DNA from: Pukyongia sp963768085
GTDB taxonomy: Bacteria > Bacteroidota > Bacteroidia > Flavobacteriales > Flavobacteriaceae
DNA length: 64,000 nt
Direction: 5' to 3'
Assembly: GCA_963768085.1 (NCBI GenBank)
Contig: CAVYGO010000003.1
Span: 1,488,001 to 1,552,000 of the forward strand
The notes below the pieces were generated by a model. That model was not told the origin of the DNA. It saw nothing but the letters and a program-made list of their open reading frames with translations, and searched no databases. Made by a program: the position numbers and the translations under genes. Shown piece by piece: positions 38,001 through 45,910 of the stretch; position 1 is the stretch's first letter, and each line of letters starts with the position of its first letter.

Positions 38001-41000
38001 ACGGTACGGTAGTACTCAATGCAGATGGAACCTTTGTTTATACGCCAAATCCGGGTTACAGTGGTACTGATCAGTTTGTATATGAAGTATGTGATGATGG
38101 CACACCAGTGGCCTGTGATCAGGCGACGGTATATATTACAATCGATCCTGCCAATGGAGGCAACGAGATTTTAGCCATTGACGATATTAACGATACCTAT
38201 GTCGATCTACCTGTAAGTGGTAGTGTTGCCACCAATGATGAGAATCCAGACGGTCCTGCGGGAACGGAGGTCTTTACTTTGGTTGCAGGAAGTGGTCCGA
38301 ACAACGGCACCCTGGTATTTAATCCTGATGGAACATATACCTACACACCGGATCCTGGTTATACGGGTGAAGACACCTTCGAGTACCAGGTGTGTGATGG
38401 TGGAAACCCACAGGCATGCGATACAGCAACGGTATATATAGAAGTATTACCGATTAGTGGTCCTGAGAACGAACCACCAGTGGCCAATGCAGACACCAAT
38501 ACTACCGAAGTAGATACTCCGGTGAGTGGCAATGTACTTTCAAATGACTTTGATCCTGATGGAGATCCTATCGTGGTAACAGGTAACACCCAACCGGCCA
38601 ATGGTACGGTGACCGTTAATCCTGACGGTAGTTATACCTATACGCCGGATCCAGGTTTTGAAGGAGAAGACACATTCGAGTATACGATCTGTGATGATGG
38701 TACTCCGGCCTTATGTGATACGGCCACAGTGACCATCCAGGTGATCCCGGACAATGGCAATATTACCGTAGCCAACGATGATGCTTATAACGGTTTTATC
38801 GCTACTGCTATTATGGGTAATGTATTGGATAACGATACGGATCCTGAAGGTGATAACCAAACAGTGGATACGGTACTTACTCCTGTGAGCGGACCATCCA
38901 ATGGAACGCTAACGATCAATGCTGATGGTAGCTTTACCTATACACCAAATGCAGGATTCTTCGGAACCGATCAGTTTGTGTATGAGATCTTTGATGACGG
39001 TACGCCAGTTGCCAGAGATCAGGCGACGGTATACCTAACAGTAGGTGATCCTAATAACACCATACTGGCCATTGACGATATTAACGATACCTATGTCGAT
39101 CTACCTGTAAGTGGTAGTGTAGCGACCAATGATGAGAATCCAGACGGCCCTGCCGGAACAGAGGTCTTTACTTTGGTTGGAGGCAGTGGTCCGAATAACG
39201 GAACCCTGGTATTTAATCCTGATGGAACATATACCTACACACCGGATCCTGGTTACACAGGAGAAGACTCATTCGAGTATCAAGTGTGTGATGGTGGTAA
39301 CCCACAGGCATGCGATACAGCCACGGTTTATATTGAAGTATTACCGATCAGTGGTCCTGAGAACGAACCACCGGTAGCCAATGCTGACACTAATATTACG
39401 GAGGTTGATACTCCGGTAAGTGGTAATGTACTTCCAAACGACTTTGATCCTGATGGAGATCCGATCCTCGTGACGGGTAACACGCAACCGGCCAATGGTT
39501 CGGTGACTGTGAATCCTGACGGTAGTTATACCTATACGCCTGATCCAGGCTTTGAAGGAGAAGATACTTTCCAGTATACGATCTGCGATAATGGAACTCC
39601 GGCCTTATGTGATACGGCCACGGTGATCATCCAGGTGATCCCGGATAGTGGCAATATTACCGTAGCCAATGATGATGCCTATAACGGCTTTATCGATGCG
39701 GCCATAACCGGTAATGTATTAGATAACGATAACGATCCTGAAGGTGATACACAAATGGTTGACACAACCATTACACCGATAAGTGGTCCATCTAATGGTA
39801 CGCTAACGATCAATGCTGATGGTAGCTTTACCTATACACCGAATGCCGGATTCTTCGGAACCGATCAGTTTGTGTATGAGATCTTTGATGATGGTACACC
39901 TGTAGCAAGAGATCAGGCCACCGTATACCTTACTGTAGCGGATCCTAATAATACCATACTAGCCATTGATGATATCAATGATACCTTCGCAAATCTCTCA
40001 GTGAGTGGGGATGTAAGTACGAATGATCTAAATTTAGATGGGCCTGCAGGTACTGAGGTCTTCACCTTGGTAGGTGGTAGTGGACCAAATAATGGTACCC
40101 TGGTATTTAATCCTGATGGAACATATACGTACACACCAAATACTGATTACATAGGAGAAGATACCTTCGAGTACCAGGTGTGTGATGGTGGTAACCCACA
40201 GGCATGTGATACTGCAACCGTATATATAGAAGTAGTTGATGATCCGGTAATAGGAAATGATCCACCGGTAGCTAATGCCGACACTAATATTACGGAAGTG
40301 GATACCCCGGTAAGTGGTAATGTACTTCCAAACGACTTTGATCCTGATGGAGATCCTATCGTGGTCACCTCTAACACCCAACCATCAAATGGTACGGTAA
40401 CGGTGAACCCTGATGGAAGCTATACCTATACACCTAATCCAGGCTTTGAAGGAGAAGATACTTTCCAGTATACGATCTGCGATAATGGAACTCCGGCCTT
40501 ATGTGATACGGCCACAGTGATTATACAGGTAATTCCGAATAATGGAAATATCACTACTGCGAATGATGATGCATATTATGGAGAAGTAAATACACCAATT
40601 ACGGGTAATGTCCTTGATAACGATCAGGATATAGAAGGAGATTCACAAATGGTCGATACTGTCGTTAGTCCGGTTAGTGGACCATCAAACGGAACGCTAA
40701 CGATTAATGCAGATGGCACCTTTACATATACACCCGGAGCTGGCTTCATAGGCACCGACCAGTTTGTGTATGAGATCTTTGATGACGGCTCTCCCGTGGC
40801 TAGGGATCGTGCTACAGTTTATATCTTAGTTGAGCAAACTCCAAATCCGGATATTCAAATTGTAAAATCCGGAGTGCTAAATGATCTGAATCAAAATCAA
40901 TGCACGGATCCAGGCGAAACTATAACATATACGTTTACCGTTACAAATCCTGGTAATGTTCCGCTATCGAATGTAACGGTAACAGATCCACTGCTTGAGG

Positions 41001-41716
41001 CTCCGAACCCTGTAGTCCCAATCGTTTTTGTATCTGGTGATACTAACAATGATGGATTACTGGATGTTTCCGAAACATGGATCTATACAGCAGATTATGC
41101 GATAACACAGAATGATATTGATACAGGTTCAGTAACCAACCAGGCAACTGCAACCGGTACAGATCCTGATGGAACTGTGGTGACGGATGTTTCAAACTCT
41201 GTAGTAACAGATCTTTGTCAGAGTCCTTCCATAGACATACTGAAAACAGCTATGTACGATGATGGTGGAGATTGTTCAGATCCGGGTGAACTCATTAATT
41301 ATACTTTCACAGTGACCAATACCGGAAATGTTTCACTTACGAACGTCGTGGTTAACGATCCTCTTTTAGGAGGTGTAGTTCCGGGACCAGATAGTGGAGA
41401 TACCGATAATGACGGAGAATTGGATGTCACAGAAACATGGATATATACAGGAAGCTATGCAATAACCCAGGCGGATATTGATGCCGGTTCTGTTTCCAAT
41501 ACGGCGACAGTTACAGGTGTTGCGCCAGATCAGACGACAGTTACGGCTACTTCCAGTACAGTGGTTACGGATCTTTGCCAGAGTGCTTCCATAGATATAC
41601 TGAAAACAGCTATGTACGATGATGGTGGAGATTGTTCAGATCCGGGTGAACTCATCAATTATACTTTCACGGTGACCAATACCGGAAATGTTTCACTGTA
41701 CGAACGTCGTGGTTAA
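32057..41716 (+). CDS. Giant T9SS adhesin 2, main frame (SprB and Ig-like repeats)
   Basis: This frame has 3219 codons, starting MCTITSFPGKKGFLNTILL with a signal peptide ending near SLIYG. In order it has a unique N-terminal region (residues ~30-325), a DUF11-type repeat (~328-420) split by an insert, and a unique beta-rich region (~560-790). A carboxypeptidase-regulatory/SdrD-like domain (GNVSDDNGNPLANVDIDV, ~795-870) follows. Then come about seven SprB repeats (~890-1438; e.g. SYSWSPGGQTTQTITGLAAG), about 14 cadherin-like Ig domains (~1440-2925; e.g. DGSFTYTPNAGFFGTDQFVY) and DUF11-type repeats. SprB itself is the gliding adhesin of Flavobacterium. The frame ends early because one extra base near 41698 (CACTGTACG for CACTTACG) shifts it; the chain continues at 41688-44852. 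Confidence 0.92.
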   Translation: MCTITSFPGKKGFLNTILLTILLFSSSLIYGVPMPEMDVDIDINHSSNSEITYLKYADVVLREIEHSNSFSNSAETQSGWFFECGDDKRVDEYGFNANCNTDTTANIPEGSNMFKYVVEIVYKGGNPGETIQITDDSSNAHTLNRSVPFGTSSNIWVYRAEINGSTSWINYKNNSNECKLQSIVIYAFRNVPEASGSSGVFTLWSGYNDIQSFTIDIPTFDTTRDLIIETPISELTEDGRYLLLKAEAAGKTDQVFVYGPDSSLPVTTCCLAIPTLILRDIPGNTSEVTITVDTRNGQNGQSENGQSWVIAAGVNIDSPCVNDPQIALIKTGVFNDESGNGIAEVGETVSYNFTVTNTGQTAFTEIEVTDPLVSVSGSLAGLQPGQSNNSAFTATYSITQTDIDNGFVENQATVDACYDEQPVNPEGNCDGQVTALKLEYQGSAIDATIKVVQHDGQTVFEEIVQPGDRFEFFGQDPPQMTLGPQINIYVNNVLDQNIHTSCSQPIGPGAVFGNYEVIEGASRNNGPLAPITGFNCAASVSDLSDDNSNDQDDPTVVLLPGPPPTPRDCDCAPLYKDSYFENGKLITGTELEVGAVYRFSDVFPSNPYGTTIDALVRIEEFTGGASLLEIDVTSSGLNEAFQPRINSTNDNDQSVLFNITFVSGAGNYGDEVDISFYATPLDIDGDGQSTREYAEVSLPDAYFIDDNTVLNISQTATVVRGIANTLDTAPGGDVSLDPRFTFSTYYETFSSINYRIGKIDGDSDRYYSLNISCAEYDNPNSVFVTYPVICGNVSDDNGNPLANVDIDVTGDDGSSQSVQTDSSGNYKAIAAIPEPLVDVTYQIMENDPPGYISISDVDGPNDNLITRTIALESSCGNDFVDGIELILELIDKTDILCNGDTTGEIVVNTTGGLPPYMYSLNGGTPQSSNTFSNLAAGVYIVSVEDSLGNTDTISVTLEEPEAISIQITKINATATGGCTNGEATATPSGGVAPYTYQWSASAGNQTTQTAINLPAGTHTVIVEDANKCILEQGVVIDCVDDCDAVVNVDNIVNVLCTGDATGSATVSASSLANPTATYTFTWNTIPPQVDSGVTSSTINNLAAGVYTVSVTIDGTQCLPVEQSITITEPANALNVTATSTDETGPTTGDGTATANATGGTPPYTYSWSPGGGITQTITGLSAGVYTVTVTDDNGCVATASTTVNPGTCRDLAATASSTPVSCNGSTDGTATVGVTGGLGPFSYSWSPGGQTTQTITGLAAGVYTVTVTDDSTLCTATATTTVNEPGALSSGIAVTNVLCFGDNTGSLDLTVTGGTPPYSFLWSPNGEITEDLFNLTAGSYSVTITDANGCTTTDSANVMEPQSGVSLQITAQTDIICRGLGSVTVTASGGTPPYTYSLDGGIPQSSGTFNDLMAGIYTVAVSDANGCDSSITVTILENCTDAINDINNTFTDIAVSGNVLTNDEDAEGDNQIVTTTGSIPTTAGGTAVLNADGSYVYTPPAGYFGPDTFQYSIEDDGNPQATDSATVYIKVIPVDQNSTIANADTAGTEVNVPVSGNVLANDFDPEGDNQVVTSVGTFPTTQGGSITIAADGSFTYTPPLDFEGEDTFEYFIEDDNIMQATDSAILTITVNSDPDRNRTYANDDAYNGNLGATITGNVLDNDTDPEGDNQTVDTVLSPVSGPSNGTLTINADGSFTYIPNAGFFGTDQFVYEIFDDGTPVARDQATVIITVFGVNQILAIDDINDTYVDLPVSGSVATNDENPDGPAGTEVFTLVGGSGPNNGTLVFNPDGSYTYTPNPGYTGEDTFEYQVCDGGNPIACDTATVYIEILPIGSPDNEPPVANADTNTTEVDTPVSGNVLVNDFDPDGDPIVVTNNTQPTNGTVVVNPDGTYTYTPDPGFEGEDTFEYTICDDGAPIPPPLCDTAVVTIQVIPNNGNITVANDDAYNGLPDMDIAGNVLDNDNDPEGDNQMVNTAPVSGPANGTVVLNADGTFVYTPNPGYSGTDQFVYEVCDDGTPVACDQATVYITIDPANGGNEILAIDDINDTYVDLPVSGSVATNDENPDGPAGTEVFTLVAGSGPNNGTLVFNPDGTYTYTPDPGYTGEDTFEYQVCDGGNPQACDTATVYIEVLPISGPENEPPVANADTNTTEVDTPVSGNVLSNDFDPDGDPIVVTGNTQPANGTVTVNPDGSYTYTPDPGFEGEDTFEYTICDDGTPALCDTATVTIQVIPDNGNITVANDDAYNGFIATAIMGNVLDNDTDPEGDNQTVDTVLTPVSGPSNGTLTINADGSFTYTPNAGFFGTDQFVYEIFDDGTPVARDQATVYLTVGDPNNTILAIDDINDTYVDLPVSGSVATNDENPDGPAGTEVFTLVGGSGPNNGTLVFNPDGTYTYTPDPGYTGEDSFEYQVCDGGNPQACDTATVYIEVLPISGPENEPPVANADTNITEVDTPVSGNVLPNDFDPDGDPILVTGNTQPANGSVTVNPDGSYTYTPDPGFEGEDTFQYTICDNGTPALCDTATVIIQVIPDSGNITVANDDAYNGFIDAAITGNVLDNDNDPEGDTQMVDTTITPISGPSNGTLTINADGSFTYTPNAGFFGTDQFVYEIFDDGTPVARDQATVYLTVADPNNTILAIDDINDTFANLSVSGDVSTNDLNLDGPAGTEVFTLVGGSGPNNGTLVFNPDGTYTYTPNTDYIGEDTFEYQVCDGGNPQACDTATVYIEVVDDPVIGNDPPVANADTNITEVDTPVSGNVLPNDFDPDGDPIVVTSNTQPSNGTVTVNPDGSYTYTPNPGFEGEDTFQYTICDNGTPALCDTATVIIQVIPNNGNITTANDDAYYGEVNTPITGNVLDNDQDIEGDSQMVDTVVSPVSGPSNGTLTINADGTFTYTPGAGFIGTDQFVYEIFDDGSPVARDRATVYILVEQTPNPDIQIVKSGVLNDLNQNQCTDPGETITYTFTVTNPGNVPLSNVTVTDPLLEAPNPVVPIVFVSGDTNNDGLLDVSETWIYTADYAITQNDIDTGSVTNQATATGTDPDGTVVTDVSNSVVTDLCQSPSIDILKTAMYDDGGDCSDPGELINYTFTVTNTGNVSLTNVVVNDPLLGGVVPGPDSGDTDNDGELDVTETWIYTGSYAITQADIDAGSVSNTATVTGVAPDQTTVTATSSTVVTDLCQSASIDILKTAMYDDGGDCSDPGELINYTFTVTNTGNVSLYERRG
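34727..36370 (+). repeat. SprB-type repeats in adhesin 2 (about seven)
   Basis: Protein repeats of ~70-85 aa share a pattern of C-x-G-x(2)-TG near the start, GG-PPYxYxW/L in the middle and LxAGxYTVxVTDxxGC at the end. Examples are VTGGLGPFSYSWSPGGQ and ATGGTPPYTYSWSPGGG. Unlike the DUF11 arrays these copies are well diverged, so they are stable in the assembly. Confidence 0.85.
36967..40830 (+). repeat. Higher-order array of Ig/cadherin-like domain triplets in adhesin 2
   Basis: Three alternating domain types recur in fixed order: ANDDAYNG..., AIDDINDTYVDLPVSGSV... and VANADTNTTEVDTPVSGNV.... The AIDDIND domain starts at 37272, 38175, 39069 and 39963, giving a triplet unit of 894-903 bp (298-301 aa) repeated about four times. 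Each domain ends in a DGxYTYTPxPGFxGxDxFxY strand pattern typical of bacterial cadherin-like folds. Confidence 0.9.
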
Positions 41717-42671
41717 CGATCCTCTTTTAGGAGGTGTTGTTCCGGGACCAGACAGTGGAGATACTGATAATGACGGAGAATTGGATGTCACAGAAACATG
41801 GATATATACAGGAAGCTATGCAATAACCCAGGCGGATATTGATGCCGGTTCTGTTTCCAATACGGCGACAGTTACAGGTATTGCGCCAGATCAGACGACA
41901 GTTACGGCTACTTCCAGTACTGTGGTTACGGATCTTTGCCAGAGTGCTTCCATAGATATACTGAAAACAGCTATGTACGATGATGGTGGAGATTGTTCAG
42001 ATCCGGGTGAACTCATTAATTATACTTTCACAGTGACCAATACCGGAAATGTTTCATTGTCGAATATTGAAGTTAATGATCCGCTATTAGGGGGAATTGT
42101 CCCAGGACCAGACAGTGGAGATACTGATAATGACGGAGAATTGGATGTTACTGAAACATGGATATATACAGGAAGCTATGCAATAACCCAGGCAGATATT
42201 GATGCCGGTTCTGTTTCCAATACGGCGACAGTTACAGGTATTGCGCCAGATCAGACGACAGTTACGGCTACTTCCAGTACTGTGGTTACGGATCTTTGCC
42301 AGAGTGCTTCCATAGATATACTGAAAACAGCTATGTACGATGATGGTGGAGATTGTTCAGATCCGGGTGAACTCATTAATTATACTTTCACAGTGACCAA
42401 TACCGGAAATGTTTCATTGTCGAATATTGAAGTTAATGATCCGCTATTAGGGGGAATTGTCCCAGGACCAGACAGTGGAGATACTGATAATGACGGAGAA
42501 TTGGATGTTACTGAAACATGGATCTATACAGGAAGTTATGCAATAACCCAGGCGGATATTGATGCCGGTTCTGTTTCCAATACGGCGACAGTTACTGGTA
42601 TTGCTCCAGACCAGACAACCGTTATGGATACATCTGGTACTGTTGTGACACAATTGTGTCAGGGGCCAGCT
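41231..42671 (+). repeat. 360-bp tandem repeats in adhesin 2, four copies
   Basis: Units start (ATAGACATACTG or ATAGATATACTG) at 41231, 41591, 41952 and 42312. Spacing is 360 bp except for the copy with the inserted base (361). The 120-aa unit is related to the 127-aa type C unit of adhesin 1 (both contain YDDGGDCSDPGELINYTFTV), but the DNA has diverged. Confidence 0.93.
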
Positions 42672-44852
42672 ATAGCTATTGTGAAGACAGGTATTTTTAA
42701 TGATGAAAATGGCGACGGATGTAGTGATGTGGGTGAAACAATCACCTATACTTTTGAAGTAACCAATCAAGGAAATGTTTCCCTTGCAAGTATAATTGTG
42801 AATGATCCATTACTGGGTGGAAATATCCCTGGACCCGCTTCAGGTGATACTGATGCTGATACAGAACTGGATGTTACAGAAACCTGGATTTACAATGCAA
42901 ACTACGCTATTACACAAGCCGATATAAATACTGGCAGTGTGACAAATCAGGCTACAGCAGAGGGTGCTGCTCCGAATGGACAGCTTGTAACAGACCTATC
43001 AGATGATAATAGTGTACTTGAAGATGATCCTACCGTAGTTGGTCTGTGTCAGGATGCAAGTATTGCCTTAATCAAAGAAGGTATGCTTCCACCTCCTAGT
43101 GGTGGTGGTTGTCCAACACCGGGAGATGTTATCGAATACACATTTACTGTTGTGAATACCGGAAACGTCGATCTTACTAATATCACGGTAACGGATCCGT
43201 TGGTAACTGTGGCAGGAGGGCCAATAAATCTTGCGCCAGGAGCGACGGATGCAACAACCTTCACGGCTTCTTATGTATTAACTCAAGCTGATATTGATGC
43301 AGGATTTGTTGAGAATCAGGCAACAGCAACGGGAACAACTCCGTCGGGAGGTACCGTTTCCGACTTATCTGATGATGATGTGATCACTGAAGACGATCCT
43401 ACAATCGTAGATATTTGTCAGTCTCCTATTATCGCAATCGTGAAAATGGGAACATTCAACGACTTAAACGGAAACAAATGTGCGGATGAAGGAGAAACTA
43501 TAACGTATGCATTTACCATCTTTAATCTTGGAAATGTCACATTGAATAATATCACGGTGACAGATCCGCTGGTTAATGTACAGGGTGGACCTATTTCACT
43601 TGGACCATTGCTTACAGATACCACGTCCTTTACTGCGGTTTATACAATTACACAGGCTGATATAGATGCCGGTGAGGTTGTAAACCAAGCTACGGTTACC
43701 GGAACAAGTGCTGTTGGTGATACTGTTTCCGATATTTCGGATGAGTCCAGTGAATTTGATAACGATCCAACGATTACGCCCCTTTGTCAGGAACCTGTAA
43801 TAGCCTTGATAAAAACAGGTACACCAACCGATGAAAATGGAAATGGTTGCGTGGATCTTGGTGAGACTATTGTTTACGACTTTGTTGTAACCAATGTTGG
43901 TAACGTATTATTAACGAATATAACTGTGGTTGATCCGTTGGTAGATGTTGTTGGAGGACCTGTGTCCTTAATGGCTGGTGAGTCGGATACTGAAACCTTC
44001 TCAGCGGTATATACCGTTACCCAGGATGATGTGGATGCAGGAGAGGTTATGAATCAGGCGATAGTCGAAGGTACTGCACCAGATGGTACTATCGTAGATG
44101 ACTTATCCGATGATAATAGCATATTCGAGGATGATCCTACGGTAACCAATTTATGTCAGGAACCAGGTATTGCTTTAGAAAAGGTAGGTGTTTTCAATGA
44201 TAACAACGGAAACGGAGTGGCCAATGAGGGAGAAACAATTTCATACACCTTCAAAGTGACGAATATCGGTACCGTAACACTTTACGATATCATGATCACC
44301 GATCCACTACCAGGTATAGTTATCGAAGGAGGACCTATTGAAGTTCTGGAGCCGGGTGAATTTGATGATTCAACGTTCACAGCTACATATACAATAACGC
44401 AACTGGACCTCGAGAATGGCTTTGTTGAAAATCAGGCTACCGCCACAGGATTTGATATCAATGGTAATCCGATCACGGATCTCTCTGATGATCCGAATAA
44501 TGACGACAATATCGACCTGGAAGGCGACGGAGAACCTGATGATCCAACGATCGTTGTGCTTCCTGAAGTAGGTGACGAAGGTGACTTCGAGATCTTTAAC
44601 GGTATCACCCCTGATGGAGATGGATTGAATGATATATTCCGTGTAGTAGGTATCGAGGAGTATCCTAACAATAATATGAAGATCTTCAACCGATGGGGTG
44701 TCCTTGTCTGGGAGACTGATGGTTATGGAGGATCTAATGGTGAGCAGAATGTCTTTAGAGGTATTTCTGATGGACGCTCCACCATACGCCAGGGAGAGAT
44801 GTTACCTACGGGTACGTACTATTATGTACTGACCTTTGTTGGTGAGGACTAA
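41688..44852 (+). CDS. Adhesin 2, C-terminal part with truncated T9SS sorting domain
   Basis: This 1054-codon frame continues adhesin 2 after the single-base insertion at ~41698; its ATG is internal. It carries near-identical 120-aa repeats (SIDILKTAMYDDGGDC...), then diverged DUF11-type repeats (IAIVKTGIFNDENGDGC, IALIKEGMLPPPSGGGC, IAIVKMGTFNDLNGNKC, IALIKTGTPTDENGNGC, IALEKVGVFNDNNGNG). The CHU_C domain starts at FEIFNGITPDGDGLNDIFRV. It stops at LTFVGED because of one extra base (GAGGACTAATCC versus GAGGATAATCC in adhesin 1). Without that base it would run to 44898 and end SSYAGYLYINR, like adhesin 1. Loss of these last residues would be expected to impair secretion, so an error is likely. 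Confidence 0.9.
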   Translation: MFHCTNVVVNDPLLGGVVPGPDSGDTDNDGELDVTETWIYTGSYAITQADIDAGSVSNTATVTGIAPDQTTVTATSSTVVTDLCQSASIDILKTAMYDDGGDCSDPGELINYTFTVTNTGNVSLSNIEVNDPLLGGIVPGPDSGDTDNDGELDVTETWIYTGSYAITQADIDAGSVSNTATVTGIAPDQTTVTATSSTVVTDLCQSASIDILKTAMYDDGGDCSDPGELINYTFTVTNTGNVSLSNIEVNDPLLGGIVPGPDSGDTDNDGELDVTETWIYTGSYAITQADIDAGSVSNTATVTGIAPDQTTVMDTSGTVVTQLCQGPAIAIVKTGIFNDENGDGCSDVGETITYTFEVTNQGNVSLASIIVNDPLLGGNIPGPASGDTDADTELDVTETWIYNANYAITQADINTGSVTNQATAEGAAPNGQLVTDLSDDNSVLEDDPTVVGLCQDASIALIKEGMLPPPSGGGCPTPGDVIEYTFTVVNTGNVDLTNITVTDPLVTVAGGPINLAPGATDATTFTASYVLTQADIDAGFVENQATATGTTPSGGTVSDLSDDDVITEDDPTIVDICQSPIIAIVKMGTFNDLNGNKCADEGETITYAFTIFNLGNVTLNNITVTDPLVNVQGGPISLGPLLTDTTSFTAVYTITQADIDAGEVVNQATVTGTSAVGDTVSDISDESSEFDNDPTITPLCQEPVIALIKTGTPTDENGNGCVDLGETIVYDFVVTNVGNVLLTNITVVDPLVDVVGGPVSLMAGESDTETFSAVYTVTQDDVDAGEVMNQAIVEGTAPDGTIVDDLSDDNSIFEDDPTVTNLCQEPGIALEKVGVFNDNNGNGVANEGETISYTFKVTNIGTVTLYDIMITDPLPGIVIEGGPIEVLEPGEFDDSTFTATYTITQLDLENGFVENQATATGFDINGNPITDLSDDPNNDDNIDLEGDGEPDDPTIVVLPEVGDEGDFEIFNGITPDGDGLNDIFRVVGIEEYPNNNMKIFNRWGVLVWETDGYGGSNGEQNVFRGISDGRSTIRQGEMLPTGTYYYVLTFVGED

Positions 44853-45908
44853 TCCTGGAGAGTCGAGTTATGCAGGATACTTATACATAAATAGATAGAG
44901 AATCAAGGAAAACCCCGGGATGGTTAATCCCTTCCCGGGTTAAAAATACTGAACTATGAAACACAGTTATTTAACACTCATACTTTTGATTTTACTTGGG
45001 AGCTTTAGTGGTATGGCTCAGCAGGATCCCCAGTTTACGCAGTATATGTACAACACACAGATTATCAATCCTGCCTATGCCGGTTCTCGCGATGCGTTGA
45101 GTTTCGGGTTGTTATACCGCAGCCAGTGGGTTGGTTTAGAGGGAGCTCCAAAGACAGCGACCTTTACAGCCAATACTCCGATTGGTTCGCTGGATAATAT
45201 GGGTCTTGGGATATCCATTGTACGTGATGAATTGGGTCCAGCCGTTGAGTCTAATGTGAATATTGATTATTCCTATACGATCAACACTTCGGATTACAAT
45301 GAGTTGTCTTTTGGAATAAAGGCGGGTCTCGATCTGTTGGATGTTGACTTCACCAAGTTGAATATCTTTGATCAGACGGATCCTCGATTTCAGAATAATG
45401 TCGACAAGAAGTTACAACCTCAAATAGGGGCGGGTGTTTACTATAACACCGACAAGTTCTACGCAGGGCTATCGGTACCGAATTTTTTAACCACGAAACA
45501 CTTCGATGAGGGCAGTCTGGCCAATATCGAGAAGGAGACCATAGCGGCAGAGCGTTTGCATTACTTTCTGATTGCTGGTTATGTTTTCGATTTGAGTGAC
45601 AGTGTAAAGTTCAAACCGGCAACCCTGGTCAAGGCTGTAAGTGGATCCCCATTACAGTGGGATGTATCGGCCAACTTCCTGATCAATGAGAAGTTCACTT
45701 TAGGAGTGGCCTACCGTTGGAGTGCTGCCCTAAGCGGCTTGGTAGGATTTCAGGCATCGGATGCGATATTCATAGGTTTCGGATACGATTTCCAGACTAC
45801 GGATATAGAAGATTACACCGATGGTTCATATGAACTCATGCTGCGCTTCGATGTATTTAATAAACCAGAAAGAGTACTAACACCAAGATTCTTCTAAAAA
45901 CACTTAAA
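44781..45908 (+). repeat. Long direct repeat, copy 2 (adhesin 3' end plus sprF)
   Basis: This matches 30466-31592 with one extra base at ~44850. Identity ends at 45908, just after the sprF stop codon, where copy 1 goes into a terminator and copy 2 into the OmpA-family gene. Confidence 0.93.
44956..45897 (+). CDS. PorP/SprF family type IX secretion membrane protein, copy 2
   Basis: This 313-aa protein is identical to the protein at 30640-31581: the same signal peptide, the same PQFTQYMYNTQIINPAYAGS family opening and the same beta-barrel-like C-terminus. It follows adhesin 2 and is followed 13 bp later by a PorE-like OmpA gene, so the unit reads adhesin, sprF, ompA. SprF-type proteins act in the outer membrane with the type IX secretion system on type B domain cargo. 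Because both loci have the same SprF, one protein could serve both adhesins. Confidence 0.93.
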   Translation: MKHSYLTLILLILLGSFSGMAQQDPQFTQYMYNTQIINPAYAGSRDALSFGLLYRSQWVGLEGAPKTATFTANTPIGSLDNMGLGISIVRDELGPAVESNVNIDYSYTINTSDYNELSFGIKAGLDLLDVDFTKLNIFDQTDPRFQNNVDKKLQPQIGAGVYYNTDKFYAGLSVPNFLTTKHFDEGSLANIEKETIAAERLHYFLIAGYVFDLSDSVKFKPATLVKAVSGSPLQWDVSANFLINEKFTLGVAYRWSAALSGLVGFQASDAIFIGFGYDFQTTDIEDYTDGSYELMLRFDVFNKPERVLTPRFF

Positions 45909-45910
45909 CC

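Noticed and set aside
30466..45908. Composite transposon, given 1.1 kb direct repeats flanking ~13 kb
   Set aside because: The repeated segment holds an adhesin end and sprF. No transposase, terminal inverted repeats or target duplication were seen.
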